This document shows, piece after piece, positions 1-11,018 of a stretch of 64,000 bases of DNA. Source of the stretch: Nocardioides sambongensis (GTDB lineage Bacteria > Actinomycetota > Actinomycetes > Propionibacteriales > Nocardioidaceae); contig NZ_CP041091.1 of NCBI RefSeq assembly GCF_006494815.1, positions 1,196,001 through 1,260,000 on the forward strand, given 5' to 3'. The first letter of the stretch is position 1, and the number at the start of each line of letters is the position of its first letter. The translations under genes were made by a program, and so were the position numbers. Below the pieces are notes generated by a model. The model ran no database searches and had not been told where the DNA came from. It worked only from the letters and a program-made list of their open reading frames with translations.

Positions 1-376
1 CGAGGTAGTTGGTGGCGAAGTGCATCTCCACGCCCTCGCGGGTCAGCCGGTGCGGTACGCCGAGCACGCCGGCGTTGTTGACCAGGACGTCGGCACCACC
101 GACCTCGGCGACCAGCTCGCGGGCGAACCGGTGCACCGAGTCGAGGTCGGCGACGTCCAGCCGGCGCACCTGCACCCGTCCGAGGTCGTGCCCGGGCACG
201 GTGCGCGCCGCGGCCTGGGCCTTCTCCACGCTGCGACAGGCCAGGACCAGGTGCGCGCCCCGGGACCCGAGGATCTGCGCGGCCGCGAGGCCCACGCCGC
301 TGTTGGCTCCGGTGATCACGAACCGGCGGCCCGGTTGGGGCGGTACCGCGATCCGGGGACGGGTCCGCGAGCGCAT
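1..376 (-). CDS. Short-chain dehydrogenase/reductase, partial (3' end beyond window)
   Basis: This is the N-terminal 125 residues of an SDR-family NAD(P)-dependent oxidoreductase; the gene runs off the left edge. The reverse strand from ATG 376 shows the Rossmann nucleotide-binding motif TGANSGVG near residues 23-30. An NNAG motif follows near residue 100, where SDRs carry it after beta-4. A Cys-Arg pair after the second strand (LACRS) is typical of SDRs that resemble retinol dehydrogenases and prefer NADPH. The catalytic Tyr-x-x-x-Lys would lie outside the window, so activity and substrate cannot be judged. It is divergent from rmuC. Confidence 0.85.
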   Translation of the reverse strand, partial: MRSRTRPRIAVPPQPGRRFVITGANSGVGLAAAQILGSRGAHLVLACRSVEKAQAAARTVPGHDLGRVQVRRLDVADLDSVHRFARELVAEVGGADVLVNNAGVLGVPHRLTREGVEMHFATNYL

Positions 377-463
377 GCGCGACAGCGTCGCACAGCGGCG
401 GGCCGGTGGTGTGCCGAACGCCTCGGCGTGGCCAGCAGGTTTGTGTCGGGCGGGGCTGTTTGG

Positions 464-1903
464 ATGGTTCGCATGGAGATCGTTCTGCTGCTCGTCGGCG
501 TGCTGCTCGGCGCCGGGCTGGGCATCCTGCTCGGCCGTGTCACCCGCGCCGCCGACACCCGCGCCCACCAGGAGGCCCTGCGTGCCGCCGAGGCCGAGAC
601 CGAGCACCACCGCGTCGAGGTGGACCGGGTGCGCGCCGAGGCCGACCGGGAGCAGGAGCTCGCGGCCGTCCGTGCCGAGCACATCGCGACCGAGATCCGC
701 GCCCAGGAGGCCGCCGCGCGAGCCGAGGTGGAGAGCCGGCTGGCCGCGGCGCTGGCATCGGTGGAGGAGATCCGCGGCTCCCTCGACGCCGCTCGCGCAC
801 AGCACCAGGAGTCGGTGCGCACCCAGCAGCACGCCCAGCAGCAGCGGGAGCGCACCGAGGGCGGCCACCAGCAGGTGCTCAAGACCCTGACCCCGGTGGT
901 GGAGCAGCTGCGTGCCATGCAGCAGCGGGTGCACGACATGGAGGAGCAGCGGCACCGCCAGCACGGGGAGCTCGCCGAGCAGCTGCGCACCACCCAGCAC
1001 ACGGTGGCGGAGTCGAAGAAGGCGGCCGACACCCTCGCGCACGCCCTCAGCAACAACGCCGTGCGCGGCTTCTGGGGCGAGACCCAGCTGCGGACGCTGG
1101 TCGAGTCGGCAGGCCTGCTGGCCCGGGTCGACTTCGACACCCAGGCCTCGATCCAGGCGGACTCGGGGGCGCGTCGCCCGGACATGGTGATCAACCTGCC
1201 CGGCGGCAAGCAGATGGCGATCGATGCCAAGGCTCCCTACAACGCCTACATCGAGGCCTGCCGGTCCGACCTGCCCCCGGACCAGCGGCACCGCCACCTG
1301 GTGGAGCACGCCAAGAAGGTCCGCGGCCACGTGGACACGCTCGCCTCGAAGAGCTACTGGAGCGGACTGGCCGCGAGCCCGGAGTTCACCATCGCCTTCA
1401 TCCCCAACGACCAGCTGCTCTCGGCCGCCCTCGAGGCCGACCCGTCACTGCTCGAGCACGCCTTCGGGAAGGGCATCGTGCTCGCCACGCCGGCCAACCT
1501 GTGGGCGATCCTGAAGACGGTGGCGTTCACCTGGCGCCAGGACGTGCTGACCGAGGACGCGCAGCGCCTCTTCGACCTCGGTCGCGAGCTCTACCGTCGG
1601 ATCCAGACGATGGCGGAGCACGCGGAGAAGCTGCGCCGTTCGCTGGAGTCGACGATCAAGAGCTACAACGCGTTCGCCGGCTCCCTGGAGTCCCGCGTGC
1701 TGGTCACCGCGCGCAAGCTGGACCGGATGGACGAGTCCTCGGTGATCCCGGCACCGGCGACCATCGACGTGACGCCGCGGGCGCTGACCAGCGGTGACTT
1801 CGAGGCGATCGCCGACGCCGGGCGCCACGAGCTCTCCTTCGACCTGGGCCTCGACGAGCCGGTCGACGCCGAGATCGTGGACGACGAGCGCCGCACCGGC
1901 TGA
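464..1903 (+). CDS. rmuC: DNA recombination protein RmuC homologue
   Basis: RmuC proteins are membrane-anchored, coiled-coil proteins with a nuclease-like fold that limit inversion at short inverted repeats; their biochemical activity is not settled. The 479-residue product has a hydrophobic N-terminal segment (residues about 4-23) and a long Glu/Ala/Arg/Gln-rich coiled coil to about residue 190. The conserved RmuC core follows, with the recognisable stretches GFWGETQLRTLVE, DMVINLPGG, AIDAKAPY and TPANLWAILKTVA. Family length is about 400-500 residues. Start is either ATG 464 or ATG 473; neither has a strong Shine-Dalgarno. It stands alone and converges on the thioesterase gene 26 bp downstream. 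Confidence 0.93.
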   Translation: MVRMEIVLLLVGVLLGAGLGILLGRVTRAADTRAHQEALRAAEAETEHHRVEVDRVRAEADREQELAAVRAEHIATEIRAQEAAARAEVESRLAAALASVEEIRGSLDAARAQHQESVRTQQHAQQQRERTEGGHQQVLKTLTPVVEQLRAMQQRVHDMEEQRHRQHGELAEQLRTTQHTVAESKKAADTLAHALSNNAVRGFWGETQLRTLVESAGLLARVDFDTQASIQADSGARRPDMVINLPGGKQMAIDAKAPYNAYIEACRSDLPPDQRHRHLVEHAKKVRGHVDTLASKSYWSGLAASPEFTIAFIPNDQLLSAALEADPSLLEHAFGKGIVLATPANLWAILKTVAFTWRQDVLTEDAQRLFDLGRELYRRIQTMAEHAEKLRRSLESTIKSYNAFAGSLESRVLVTARKLDRMDESSVIPAPATIDVTPRALTSGDFEAIADAGRHELSFDLGLDEPVDAEIVDDERRTG

Positions 1904-1929
1904 GACCGTTCCGGCCGAGCCCGCACCGG

Positions 1930-2778
1930 TCACACGCCCGGAGGCGCCTGCACCGGGTTCTCGTCGCCACTGAGGTCGACCGTACGGCGCGAGTTCGCCA
2001 CCGAGGTGACCGTCACCACCCCCAGCGGGCCGGTGCGGTCGAAGACCTCCGCGCTGCCGACGGCGACGCCATCCACCGCGACATGGTCGTTGGCGCGCAG
2101 CCCGATGCAGGTGCTGTCGGGACGACGTGCGAGCGCGAGGCTGATGTCGGTGTTGATGTACTCGATGCCGCCGCTCCCCCAGTTCGTCACCATGCTGGTG
2201 GCGTCGGCGGCCGACGCCACCGCCTGGAACGGGGTGATCTCCTCGCCGATCACGATCGGTACGGCGGTCTGCCAGGTGGCGTGGCGTCCGGCGTTCTGGT
2301 GGTCGCCGAAGTTCTGCGACCACGGGCGGTCGCTGCGGAAGAACGGCACGTGGTGGACGCCGGCAGGCGGCACCAGGTCGACGTCGGGCGGGGTCGCCCG
2401 GTCGTCGGTCGACCAGACCGCGCCGGCCGGGTTCGCCGACGCCCGCAGGAAGGTGCCGCTGGCACGGGCCACCACGCCATCGGCCTGCTCCACCACCGCG
2501 TCGACCAGCATCAGCCGTGGCCCCTCCCGCACCACGGTCGCCGACGCCGTCGTCGGCACCATCTTGGCCGGGCGGAACAGGTCGACCTGGTAGCGGGCGG
2601 GCACCAGGTCCGCGCGGCCCGCACCCTCGACCGTGCGTTCCAGTGCCCTGGCGAGCAGTCCGGAGACGGCCACCCCGTGCATCTGCTCGGTGCTCCAGAG
2701 ACTCTGCGCCAGCGTCTCCGGGACGAAGGTGTCGCCCTCGACGACGAACCAGCCGAACTGCAACGTGTTCTCATCCAC
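1930..2778 (-). CDS. Acyl-CoA thioesterase-like double-hotdog protein
   Basis: The 282-residue product resembles actinobacterial thioesterase-family proteins with two tandem hotdog folds (TesB/PF13622-like), which hydrolyse acyl-CoA or related thioesters in the cytosol. The N-terminal half (HGVAVSGLLARALE followed by a VDLFRPA strand) and the C-terminal half (TNWGSGGIEYINTDISLALAR, then GLRANDH) match the two repeats. The GTG at 2778 is chosen because similarity begins there; an upstream extension to 3021 would run into gcvP in another frame. The substrate cannot be inferred. It sits 73 bp downstream of gcvP on the same strand and could be read through from it. Confidence 0.75.
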   Translation of the reverse strand: MDENTLQFGWFVVEGDTFVPETLAQSLWSTEQMHGVAVSGLLARALERTVEGAGRADLVPARYQVDLFRPAKMVPTTASATVVREGPRLMLVDAVVEQADGVVARASGTFLRASANPAGAVWSTDDRATPPDVDLVPPAGVHHVPFFRSDRPWSQNFGDHQNAGRHATWQTAVPIVIGEEITPFQAVASAADATSMVTNWGSGGIEYINTDISLALARRPDSTCIGLRANDHVAVDGVAVGSAEVFDRTGPLGVVTVTSVANSRRTVDLSGDENPVQAPPGV

Positions 2779-2851
2779 CCGCCCATGATGCCGGGTGGCC
2801 ACCGGGAGAGGGACCGAGGGGTCGGTGCGTGGCCGGGCCGTCAGCTGTCGG

Positions 2852-5701
<2,850 letters not shown>

Positions 5702-5757
5702 GGAGAGCTCCTGGGATCGAGGTGATCGAGCCCTCCCCCTCTGTCACCGCGCCGGTG

Positions 5758-5862
5758 CGACTTCAGAGTTGCCTGCTCCGCACGGTCCTGGCGCCTGAGA
5801 GGTTCCGGGGAGGAATTGCCCCTTCGGCGTCCGAACTCCGCTGAGAACGAACTCTCCCGCGC
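5758..5862 (-). promoter_or_regulatory. Glycine riboswitch, single aptamer, upstream of gcvP
   Basis: Read on the minus strand, the leader carries the glycine-aptamer landmarks in order: GGGAGAGTTC, then CGCCGAAGGGGCAA, then CCGGAACCTCTCAGGC, CCAGGACCG, and the closing CTCTGAAG. These match the conserved core of the gcvT-type riboswitch. Only one aptamer is visible; the 70 bases upstream do not repeat the motif. A short hairpin (CACCG-GCG-CGGTG, 5745-5757) lies immediately 3' of the aptamer and may act as the ghost-aptamer stem found with singlet glycine switches. No U-run follows it, so control is more likely translational than by an intrinsic terminator. Ligand is known for the family; the mechanism here is inference. 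Confidence 0.93.
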
Positions 5863-5929
5863 GGCATCAACGGCACGTCGAGACTAGCAGCCCGACGCGC
5901 CGTTCTCCGACGCCGTTCCGATCGAACGG

Positions 5930-6523
5930 TCAGCCGGCGGTGCGGGCGGCACGCCGTGCCGCGAGCTCGTCGCCGGCCACCGAGGTCGCGCCCGCGGCGT
6001 CCGAGGCGCGCTCGCTGGGCAGCGAGGACAGCGTGCCCTCGATCTCGCGCCAGACGCCGCCGATCGCGATGCCGAAGACACCCTGGCCGCCCTGGAGGAG
6101 GTCGATCACCTCGTCGTTGGAGGTGCACTCGTAGACCGACGCGCCGTCACTCATCAGGGTGACCTGGGTCAGGTCATCGGTGCCCCGCTCACGCAGGTGG
6201 CTGACCGCGCTGCGGACCTGCTGCAACGAGATGCCGGCGTCGAGCAGCCGCTTGATGACCTTCAGGATCAGGATGTCGCGGAAGCTGTACAGCCGCTGCG
6301 ACCCGGAGCCCTTCGCCCCGCGGACACTGGGCTCGATCAGGCCGGTGCGGGCCCAGTAGTCGAGTTGGCGATAGGTGATGCCGGCCGCGTTGCACGCCGT
6401 CGGACCGCGGTAACCGAGGTCGCTGGGCAGCGGCGAGACGTCGTCGGTGAAGAGGAGACCCTGCTCCTCGGCGGCGGCCGACGCCGCACGCTCCTGGGCC
6501 GTCTCCGGCTGCTGCTCGTTCAC
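5930..6523 (-). CDS. MerR-family transcriptional regulator (Rv1830-like)
   Basis: A 197-residue DNA-binding regulator with a MerR winged helix-turn-helix near residues 40-110 (CNAAGITYRQLDYWARTGL, then the wing with SQRLYSFRDILILKVIKRLL). It lacks the cysteine-rich effector domain of metal-sensing MerRs; the C-terminal part (SDGASVYECTSNDEVIDLL) is typical of the actinobacterial subfamily found between gcvP and a bifunctional-nuclease gene. The GTG start at 6523 is supported by GGAGG five bases upstream. Gene order gcvP - MerR - BFN - FtsR - FHA - gcvH matches M. tuberculosis Rv1832 down to Rv1826. Targets are unknown here. Confidence 0.88.
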   Translation of the reverse strand: MNEQQPETAQERAASAAAEEQGLLFTDDVSPLPSDLGYRGPTACNAAGITYRQLDYWARTGLIEPSVRGAKGSGSQRLYSFRDILILKVIKRLLDAGISLQQVRSAVSHLRERGTDDLTQVTLMSDGASVYECTSNDEVIDLLQGGQGVFGIAIGGVWREIEGTLSSLPSERASDAAGATSVAGDELAARRAARTAG

Positions 6524-6643
6524 TCGGTCCTCCGATAGGTCGAGGTGGGACAAGACTTGACGGTACGGCGCTGGCCGAGAGCCGGTCAAAGACGTCGCGG
6601 GCGTGTCGCGAAAACTCTCACCCTCGACATGAGCGTTAGTGCA

Positions 6644-7111
6644 TCAGGTGGACTCGAAGTCCTCCGGGGAGACGTGGTCGAGGAACTCGCGGAACCGCTC
6701 GACCTCGTCCTCCTCCTCGGCCGGGACCGAGAGCCCCGCCTCGTCGAGGACCGACTCCGCGCAGTAGATCGTGGTGCCGGTGCGCAGGGCCAGGGCGATC
6801 GAGTCGGACGGACGTGCGCTGACCTCGGCGCCCGAGGCGAAGATCAGCGTCGCGTAGAACACCCCGTCGTTGACGTCGGTGATCCGCACCTCGGTCAGCG
6901 GGTTGTCCGTGGCGGCCAGGATGTCCTTCATCAGGTCGTGGGTCAGCGGCCGCGGCGGCACCACGCCCTGTTGCGCGAAGGCGATCGCCGTCGCCTCCAC
7001 GGCGCCGATCCAGATCGGCAGGTAGCGCTCTCCGGCGATCTCGCGCAGGAGCACGATCGGCTGGTTGGAGGGCATCTCCACCCGGACTCCCATGACGTCG
7101 ACCTCGCGCAT
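6644..7111 (-). CDS. Bifunctional nuclease (BFN/DUF151) family protein
   Basis: A 155-residue protein made almost wholly of one BFN domain (PF02577). Members have been reported with combined DNase/RNase activity, but the role in Actinobacteria is unproven. Diagnostic stretches are PIVLLREIAGERYLPIWIG near residues 18-37, a RPLTHDL motif near residue 55, and SARPSDSIALALRTGTTIY near residues 98-116. The C-terminus is acidic (EEEDEVERF). It lies between two MerR regulator genes, 120 bp downstream of the first, in a conserved order (Rv1829 position). Confidence 0.9.
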   Translation of the reverse strand: MREVDVMGVRVEMPSNQPIVLLREIAGERYLPIWIGAVEATAIAFAQQGVVPPRPLTHDLMKDILAATDNPLTEVRITDVNDGVFYATLIFASGAEVSARPSDSIALALRTGTTIYCAESVLDEAGLSVPAEEEDEVERFREFLDHVSPEDFEST

Positions 7112-7179
7112 GCCCCCAGCCTACTCAGCACGACGCGGGTCGCCAGCGACTCGGGGCACCGGCCTGCCGGATGTCGCGC

Positions 7180-7929
7180 TCAGAGCCGTCGCAGGCCGGC
7201 CTTGACGAGCGTGGCGTGCAGCCGCACCGAGAGTGCGGCGATCTCGCTCGCGGCCTCGTCGGCGCGGGCGCGTGCGGCGCCGTCGTGGCCGCGGCGGATC
7301 GGGGCCACCATCTGGTCGACGAGGCCGACCTCGCGGTCCGCGGCCGCCTTGAACGCGCGCAGGTGACGCGGCTCGAGCCCGAACTCGGCGAGATCGCGGG
7401 CCGTGCGCACCACCGCGAGCGCGTCGGTGTCGAAGTGTCCCGTGGCGCTGCCGGCGACCAGTCCGAACGCCTCGAGCTCGGCGAGGAGCCCGTCGTCCAC
7501 CTCGGCGATCTTGAGCAGCTCCTTGCGGGAGAGCCGGACGTCGTCGGTGCGCCGGAAGGACCCGGGGGCGGGCAGGCCGTCCTCGCTCATCGCGACCTTC
7601 GGCACCGTCGGCACGACCGGCTCGATCGGCGGCGGCTCCAGCCCGCGATCGATCGCGTCGAGGTGCTCACCGATGACCTTCAGCGGCAGGTAGTGGTCGC
7701 GCTGCATCCGCAGCACGTAGCGGAGGCGGTCGACGTCGTCGGCGGCGAACTTGCGGTAGCCCGACGGCGTGCGCTCGGGCTTGATCAGCCCCTGCTCCTC
7801 GAGGAACCGGATCTTGGAGATCGTGACCCGGGGGAAGTCCTCGCGCAGCCGTTCCAGGACCTGTCCGATGTTGAACAGCTCGCGCGGCCTGCTGGGCCGG
7901 TCGACCGGGTCCGGACGGGCCGGGACCAT
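7180..7929 (-). CDS. ftsR: MerR-type transcriptional regulator FtsR
   Basis: This 249-residue MerR-type regulator corresponds by order and sequence to Rv1828/Cg1631. The Corynebacterium glutamicum protein, FtsR, activates ftsZ. The winged HTH covers about residues 17-85 (FNIGQVLERLREDFP, ISKIRFLEEQGLI, SGYRKFAADDVDRLR). The C-terminal half contains the partner-binding helices of this subfamily (SRKELLKIAEVDD and FGLEPRHLRAFKAAADREVGL). Its ATG is four bases after the stop of the FHA gene, so the two are probably cotranscribed. Control of cell division genes is inferred from the homologue; no ftsZ is present in this window. Confidence 0.88.
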   Translation of the reverse strand: MVPARPDPVDRPSRPRELFNIGQVLERLREDFPRVTISKIRFLEEQGLIKPERTPSGYRKFAADDVDRLRYVLRMQRDHYLPLKVIGEHLDAIDRGLEPPPIEPVVPTVPKVAMSEDGLPAPGSFRRTDDVRLSRKELLKIAEVDDGLLAELEAFGLVAGSATGHFDTDALAVVRTARDLAEFGLEPRHLRAFKAAADREVGLVDQMVAPIRRGHDGAARARADEAASEIAALSVRLHATLVKAGLRRL

Positions 7930-7933
7930 CGCG

Positions 7934-8461
7934 TCAGGCGCTCTCGTGCCCGGTGAAGAAGACCAGACGGTACTTGCCGATCTGGACCTCGTCGCCGTCG
8001 CTGAGGGAGACCTTCTCGATCCGGTCCCGGTTGACGTAGGTGCCGTTCAGGCTGCCCGCGTCCTCGACCGTGAAGTCGTTGCCGTCCCTCCGGAAGACCG
8101 CATGGCGGCGGGAGACGGTGACGTCGTCGAGGAAGATCGCGCTCTCCGGGTGCCGACCTGCGCTCACCTCGGACTGGTCCAGCAGGAACCGGCTTCCCGC
8201 GCCGGGCCCCTTCTGGACCACCATCAGCGCGTGGCCCTGCGGCAGCGCGTCGACGGCCGCGGCGTCGACCGCGCTGAGCTGGCGGTCGGAGGTCTCGACC
8301 TTGTCGCTGCCGCCGAACTGGATGGTGGCCGTGGTCTCGCCGAGCGGCGTGCCGGCCTCACCCCCGGGCGTGGGCTCCGCGGTCACCAGCCGGGTGCCGC
8401 ACTGGGAGCAGAACCGGGCGTCGTCGGGGTTCTGCCGTCCACAGTTGGTGCAGAACGGCAT
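7934..8461 (-). CDS. garA: GarA/OdhI-like FHA protein with N-terminal zinc ribbon
   Basis: A 175-residue GarA-type regulator. In M. tuberculosis and corynebacteria, unphosphorylated GarA/OdhI binds 2-oxoglutarate dehydrogenase and glutamate enzymes, and PknB/PknG phosphorylation of an ETT motif switches it off. Here the motif is GETTATIQF with Thr43/Thr44. The FHA domain fills about residues 75-165 (SAGRHPESAIFLDDVTVSRR, SLNGTYVNRD). Unlike M. tuberculosis GarA, the protein begins with a zinc ribbon (Cys4, Cys7, Cys18, Cys21). It is followed four bases later by ftsR. The ETT-kinase link is by homology; the function of the zinc ribbon is unknown. Confidence 0.9.
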   Translation of the reverse strand: MPFCTNCGRQNPDDARFCSQCGTRLVTAEPTPGGEAGTPLGETTATIQFGGSDKVETSDRQLSAVDAAAVDALPQGHALMVVQKGPGAGSRFLLDQSEVSAGRHPESAIFLDDVTVSRRHAVFRRDGNDFTVEDAGSLNGTYVNRDRIEKVSLSDGDEVQIGKYRLVFFTGHESA

Positions 8462-8563
8462 CAGGTCTCCTCGGGCGGTTGGAGGTGGCGGGGTCGGGTC
8501 GGGCCGGGCTTCGGCGCAACCCTCACCCTGTCAGTGAGGTGAATGGTTCGAACCTACACCGGG

Positions 8564-8950
8564 TCAGGAGTCGAGCTGGGCCTGATACCCGACGGAGTCC
8601 AACAATTCGGCGACCGCGCCCGGATCGCTGGGGACGACCTCGAAGAGCCACCCCTCGCCGTACGGGTCGGTGTTGACCAGCTCGGGCGTCGCGTCCAGGG
8701 CGTCGTTGCTGGCGACGACCTCACCGGCGACCGGTGCGTAGATGTCGCTCACCGACTTCGTCGACTCCAGCTCACCGCAGGCCGCGCCGGCGGAGATGGT
8801 CGTGCCCACCTCGGGCAGCGAGACGTAGACGATGTCGCCCAGCGCGTCCTGGGCGAAGTCGGTGATGCCGACCCGCACCGAACCGGCGGCGGTGCCCGGC
8901 TCGCGCACCCACTCGTGGTCGGCGGTGTACTTCAGGTCCTCGGGATTCAC
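8564..8950 (-). CDS. gcvH: Glycine cleavage system H protein
   Basis: Lipoyl carrier of the glycine cleavage system, shuttling the aminomethyl intermediate from GcvP to GcvT. The 128-residue length is normal. It starts KYTADHEWV, and the lipoyl-attachment lysine is Lys65 in ELESTKSVSDIY. The GTG at 8950 has AAGGAG eight bases upstream; longer in-frame extensions to 9103 are low-complexity and unsupported. It is 102 bp upstream of the GarA-like gene and downstream of the DUF881 cluster, in the same order as Rv1826. No riboswitch is evident in its 55-bp upstream gap. Confidence 0.97.
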   Translation of the reverse strand: MNPEDLKYTADHEWVREPGTAAGSVRVGITDFAQDALGDIVYVSLPEVGTTISAGAACGELESTKSVSDIYAPVAGEVVASNDALDATPELVNTDPYGEGWLFEVVPSDPGAVAELLDSVGYQAQLDS

Positions 8951-9005
8951 CGATCGTTCTCCTTGCTGGGCTGGCGGGTCGGCTGGTGGTGGAGCGGCAG
9001 CGAGG

Positions 9006-9854
9006 CTACTCGCCCGGGGCGGGTTCGGCGAACCCTCCGCTGTTGGGCTCGCGGACGGTCTCGATGTCGAGGGAGGCGAGCTCGTCGACCTCGAGGGTCG
9101 CACCGTCCTCCTCGAGCTGCTTCTTGGGGCCCAGCGGGAACTCCAGGGCGCTGGAGAGACCGTCCGGGTCGCCGATCACGTCGATCACGTACGGCGGCTC
9201 GATCAGCTCGCCGTCGACCAGGAACCCGCCGGTGGTCTGGGCGAAGGAGGTCTGCGCGACGATGCGGACCACGCCGTTGATCTGCATCGCCTCGGCGCCG
9301 AAGGTGCGCAGCTCCTGGATCGTGTCGAGCAGCGAGGAGAGGCGCACGGTGCCCTCCTCCTCGGTGATCGTGATCCGGATGCCCGGTCCGGTGACCGGCA
9401 CGGTCCCGGCCAGCACGGCGAGGTCGGCGGCCTCCTGGTTGGCCTCCTCCAGGGCGGTCCGGCGCCGGGTGGTGTCGTCCTGCAGGTCCTCGCGGACCCC
9501 CTCGAGCCGGTCGATGTCCTGCTCGGCCCGCTCCCGCGCGCCGGACAGCGCGCCGAGCACGTCGATCAGGTCCTGCTGGCGCAGTCCGCTGTAGTTGTCC
9601 TCCTGCCCGGCGACCCGCACCTGGGTCACGGCCGCGAAACCCAGCACCGCCAGCAGCACCGCGACCACGACCTGACGCCGGGACGGGCTGCGCAGGGCAC
9701 GGCCGATCCGAGCGCTGGTGCTGCCCTCGGCGGGCTGCTGGGTGGGTTCGGACGGCTCGGTCGGCGGCTCGGTCGGCGGCTCGGCAGGTCCGCGACCTGC
9801 CTCCGACCCTGCAGCGGGAGGATCTCCGGGCGGGCGCGACGGGTGCTCAGGCAT
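9006..9854 (-). CDS. DUF881 membrane-anchored protein (second copy)
   Basis: A 282-residue DUF881 protein, one of a pair that flanks the small basic protein gene. Residues 1-50 are a Pro/Glu/Ser-rich cytoplasmic segment containing PPTEPPTEP. A single transmembrane helix follows near residues 60-78 (VVVAVLLAVLGFAAVTQV), then a coiled coil (residues 90-140) and the DUF881 domain (VTGPGIRITITEEEG, NGVVRIVAQTSF, IEPPYVIDVIGDP). DUF881 proteins are often compared to divisome or cell-wall-associated proteins, but the function is unproven. Its start overlaps the stop of the small basic protein gene by eight bases. Confidence 0.9.
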   Translation of the reverse strand: MPEHPSRPPGDPPAAGSEAGRGPAEPPTEPPTEPSEPTQQPAEGSTSARIGRALRSPSRRQVVVAVLLAVLGFAAVTQVRVAGQEDNYSGLRQQDLIDVLGALSGARERAEQDIDRLEGVREDLQDDTTRRRTALEEANQEAADLAVLAGTVPVTGPGIRITITEEEGTVRLSSLLDTIQELRTFGAEAMQINGVVRIVAQTSFAQTTGGFLVDGELIEPPYVIDVIGDPDGLSSALEFPLGPKKQLEEDGATLEVDELASLDIETVREPNSGGFAEPAPGE

Positions 9855-10179
9855 GGAACACGTGCCTCCGGATGGCGGCGACGTTGGTGAAGATCCGGAT
9901 GCCGAGCACCACGATGACGCCGGTCGACAGCTGCCCGCCGACGCCGAGCCGGTCGCCCAGGTAGACGATGCCGGCCGCGATCACCACGTTGGAGAGGAAG
10001 GAGACCACGAAGACCTTGTCGTCGAAGATCCCGTCGAGGTAGGCGCGCAGCCCGCCGAAGACCGCGTCGAGGGCGGCCACCACGGCGATCGGCAGGTAGG
10101 GCTCGAGCCCGATCGGGACATCGGGTTGGAAGACGAGACCCAGCGCAATGCCGAGCACGAGTCCGAGCACCGCGATCAT
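9847..10179 (-). CDS. sbp: Small basic family protein (DUF1290), membrane protein
   Basis: A 110-residue integral membrane protein of the Sbp/DUF1290 family, named after Bacillus subtilis sbp near the division genes. Three hydrophobic segments are visible (residues about 1-20, 28-45 and 58-80), with the conserved stretches LEPYLPIAVVAALDAVFGG, RAYLDGIFDDKVFV and SFLSNVVIAAGIVYLGD. It overlaps both neighbouring DUF881 genes by a few bases, so the three are translationally coupled and probably form one membrane complex. That complex is an inference from conserved linkage. Confidence 0.93.
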   Translation of the reverse strand: MIAVLGLVLGIALGLVFQPDVPIGLEPYLPIAVVAALDAVFGGLRAYLDGIFDDKVFVVSFLSNVVIAAGIVYLGDRLGVGGQLSTGVIVVLGIRIFTNVAAIRRHVFHA

Positions 10180-11018
10180 GATCCGCCTCCCCGGTCGGGT
10201 TCAACGATGGTTGCGTCCTCGGCGTACCGAAGGTTCAGAAGCCGGTCCGGTGCTGCAGGCAACCGCATTTCGGCCACGTTGTCGATCTCGTAGGTGTAGC
10301 CGTACTGCGCCACCAGGGTGAGGAAGTCCTGGCCCGGGTCCGACTCCACGAAGTCCGCCGCCATCCGGTCGACGTCGCCGATCGCCTGGACGTTGTACGG
10401 CGGGGCGATGCCGATGCTGTTGACCTCGATCGGGGTGCCGGAGTTGCGGATGCCCGACCGCGCCGTCAGGCGCTGGCCGTTGATCGACACCGCCTCGGCG
10501 CCGACCGCCCACAGCCCGTCGACGAGCATCGCGAGGTCGGAGTCGCGCAGCACGTTGTCCGGGTCGATGAACTCCGGGTTGTTGACCACCACCCGGATCC
10601 CCGGACCGGTGACCGGCGCGAAGCCGGTGTCGGCGGCCAGCCGGATCCGGCGACTCTCCGCGCTGGAGACCTCGCCGCCCAGCGCGATCAGCGCCTCGTC
10701 CGCCGTGGCGTTCTCCGAGCGGAGGTCCTCGACCCGGGCCTGCAGCTGCTGGACCCCGACGCGGCGCGACTCGATCCGGTCGATCAGCCGCGCCCGGCTG
10801 GCGTCCGCGTCGTCGGCGTTGCGGGTGGTCTGCACCGCCGCCACGGTCACCAGCAGCGCGAACGCACCGACCACCGCCACCACGGCCCAGCGGCTGCGCC
10901 GGCGGTCCGGCGGGTCGCCGGCGCGCTTGTCCGCCACGACCTGGTAGTCGCGATCGAGCGACTCCTGGGTGATCAGCGTCAGCAAGGGGGTGCGGGCCCG
11001 GTCGGTGACCTCAGCCAT
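10176..11018 (-). CDS. DUF881 membrane-anchored protein (first copy)
   Basis: A 280-residue DUF881 protein. The N-terminal 45 residues are cytoplasmic (TPLLTLITQESLDRDY is a hallmark of this paralogue). One transmembrane helix spans about residues 46-63. A coiled-coil stretch and the DUF881 domain follow, with VTGPGIRVVVNNPEF, VDGLWAVGAEAVSINGQRLT and APPYNVQAIGDV. It overlaps the CDP-alcohol phosphatidyltransferase gene by eight bases and the sbp gene by four, giving a tightly coupled block equivalent to Rv1825-Rv1822. Function unknown. Confidence 0.9.
   Translation of the reverse strand: MAEVTDRARTPLLTLITQESLDRDYQVVADKRAGDPPDRRRSRWAVVAVVGAFALLVTVAAVQTTRNADDADASRARLIDRIESRRVGVQQLQARVEDLRSENATADEALIALGGEVSSAESRRIRLAADTGFAPVTGPGIRVVVNNPEFIDPDNVLRDSDLAMLVDGLWAVGAEAVSINGQRLTARSGIRNSGTPIEVNSIGIAPPYNVQAIGDVDRMAADFVESDPGQDFLTLVAQYGYTYEIDNVAEMRLPAAPDRLLNLRYAEDATIVEPDRGGGS

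Noticed and set aside
8546..8556. ggttcgaacc, a palindrome near gcvH that could look like a LexA site
   Set aside because: It lacks the two GTTCGA half-sites with four-base spacer of a LexA box and lies at the 3' end of gcvH.
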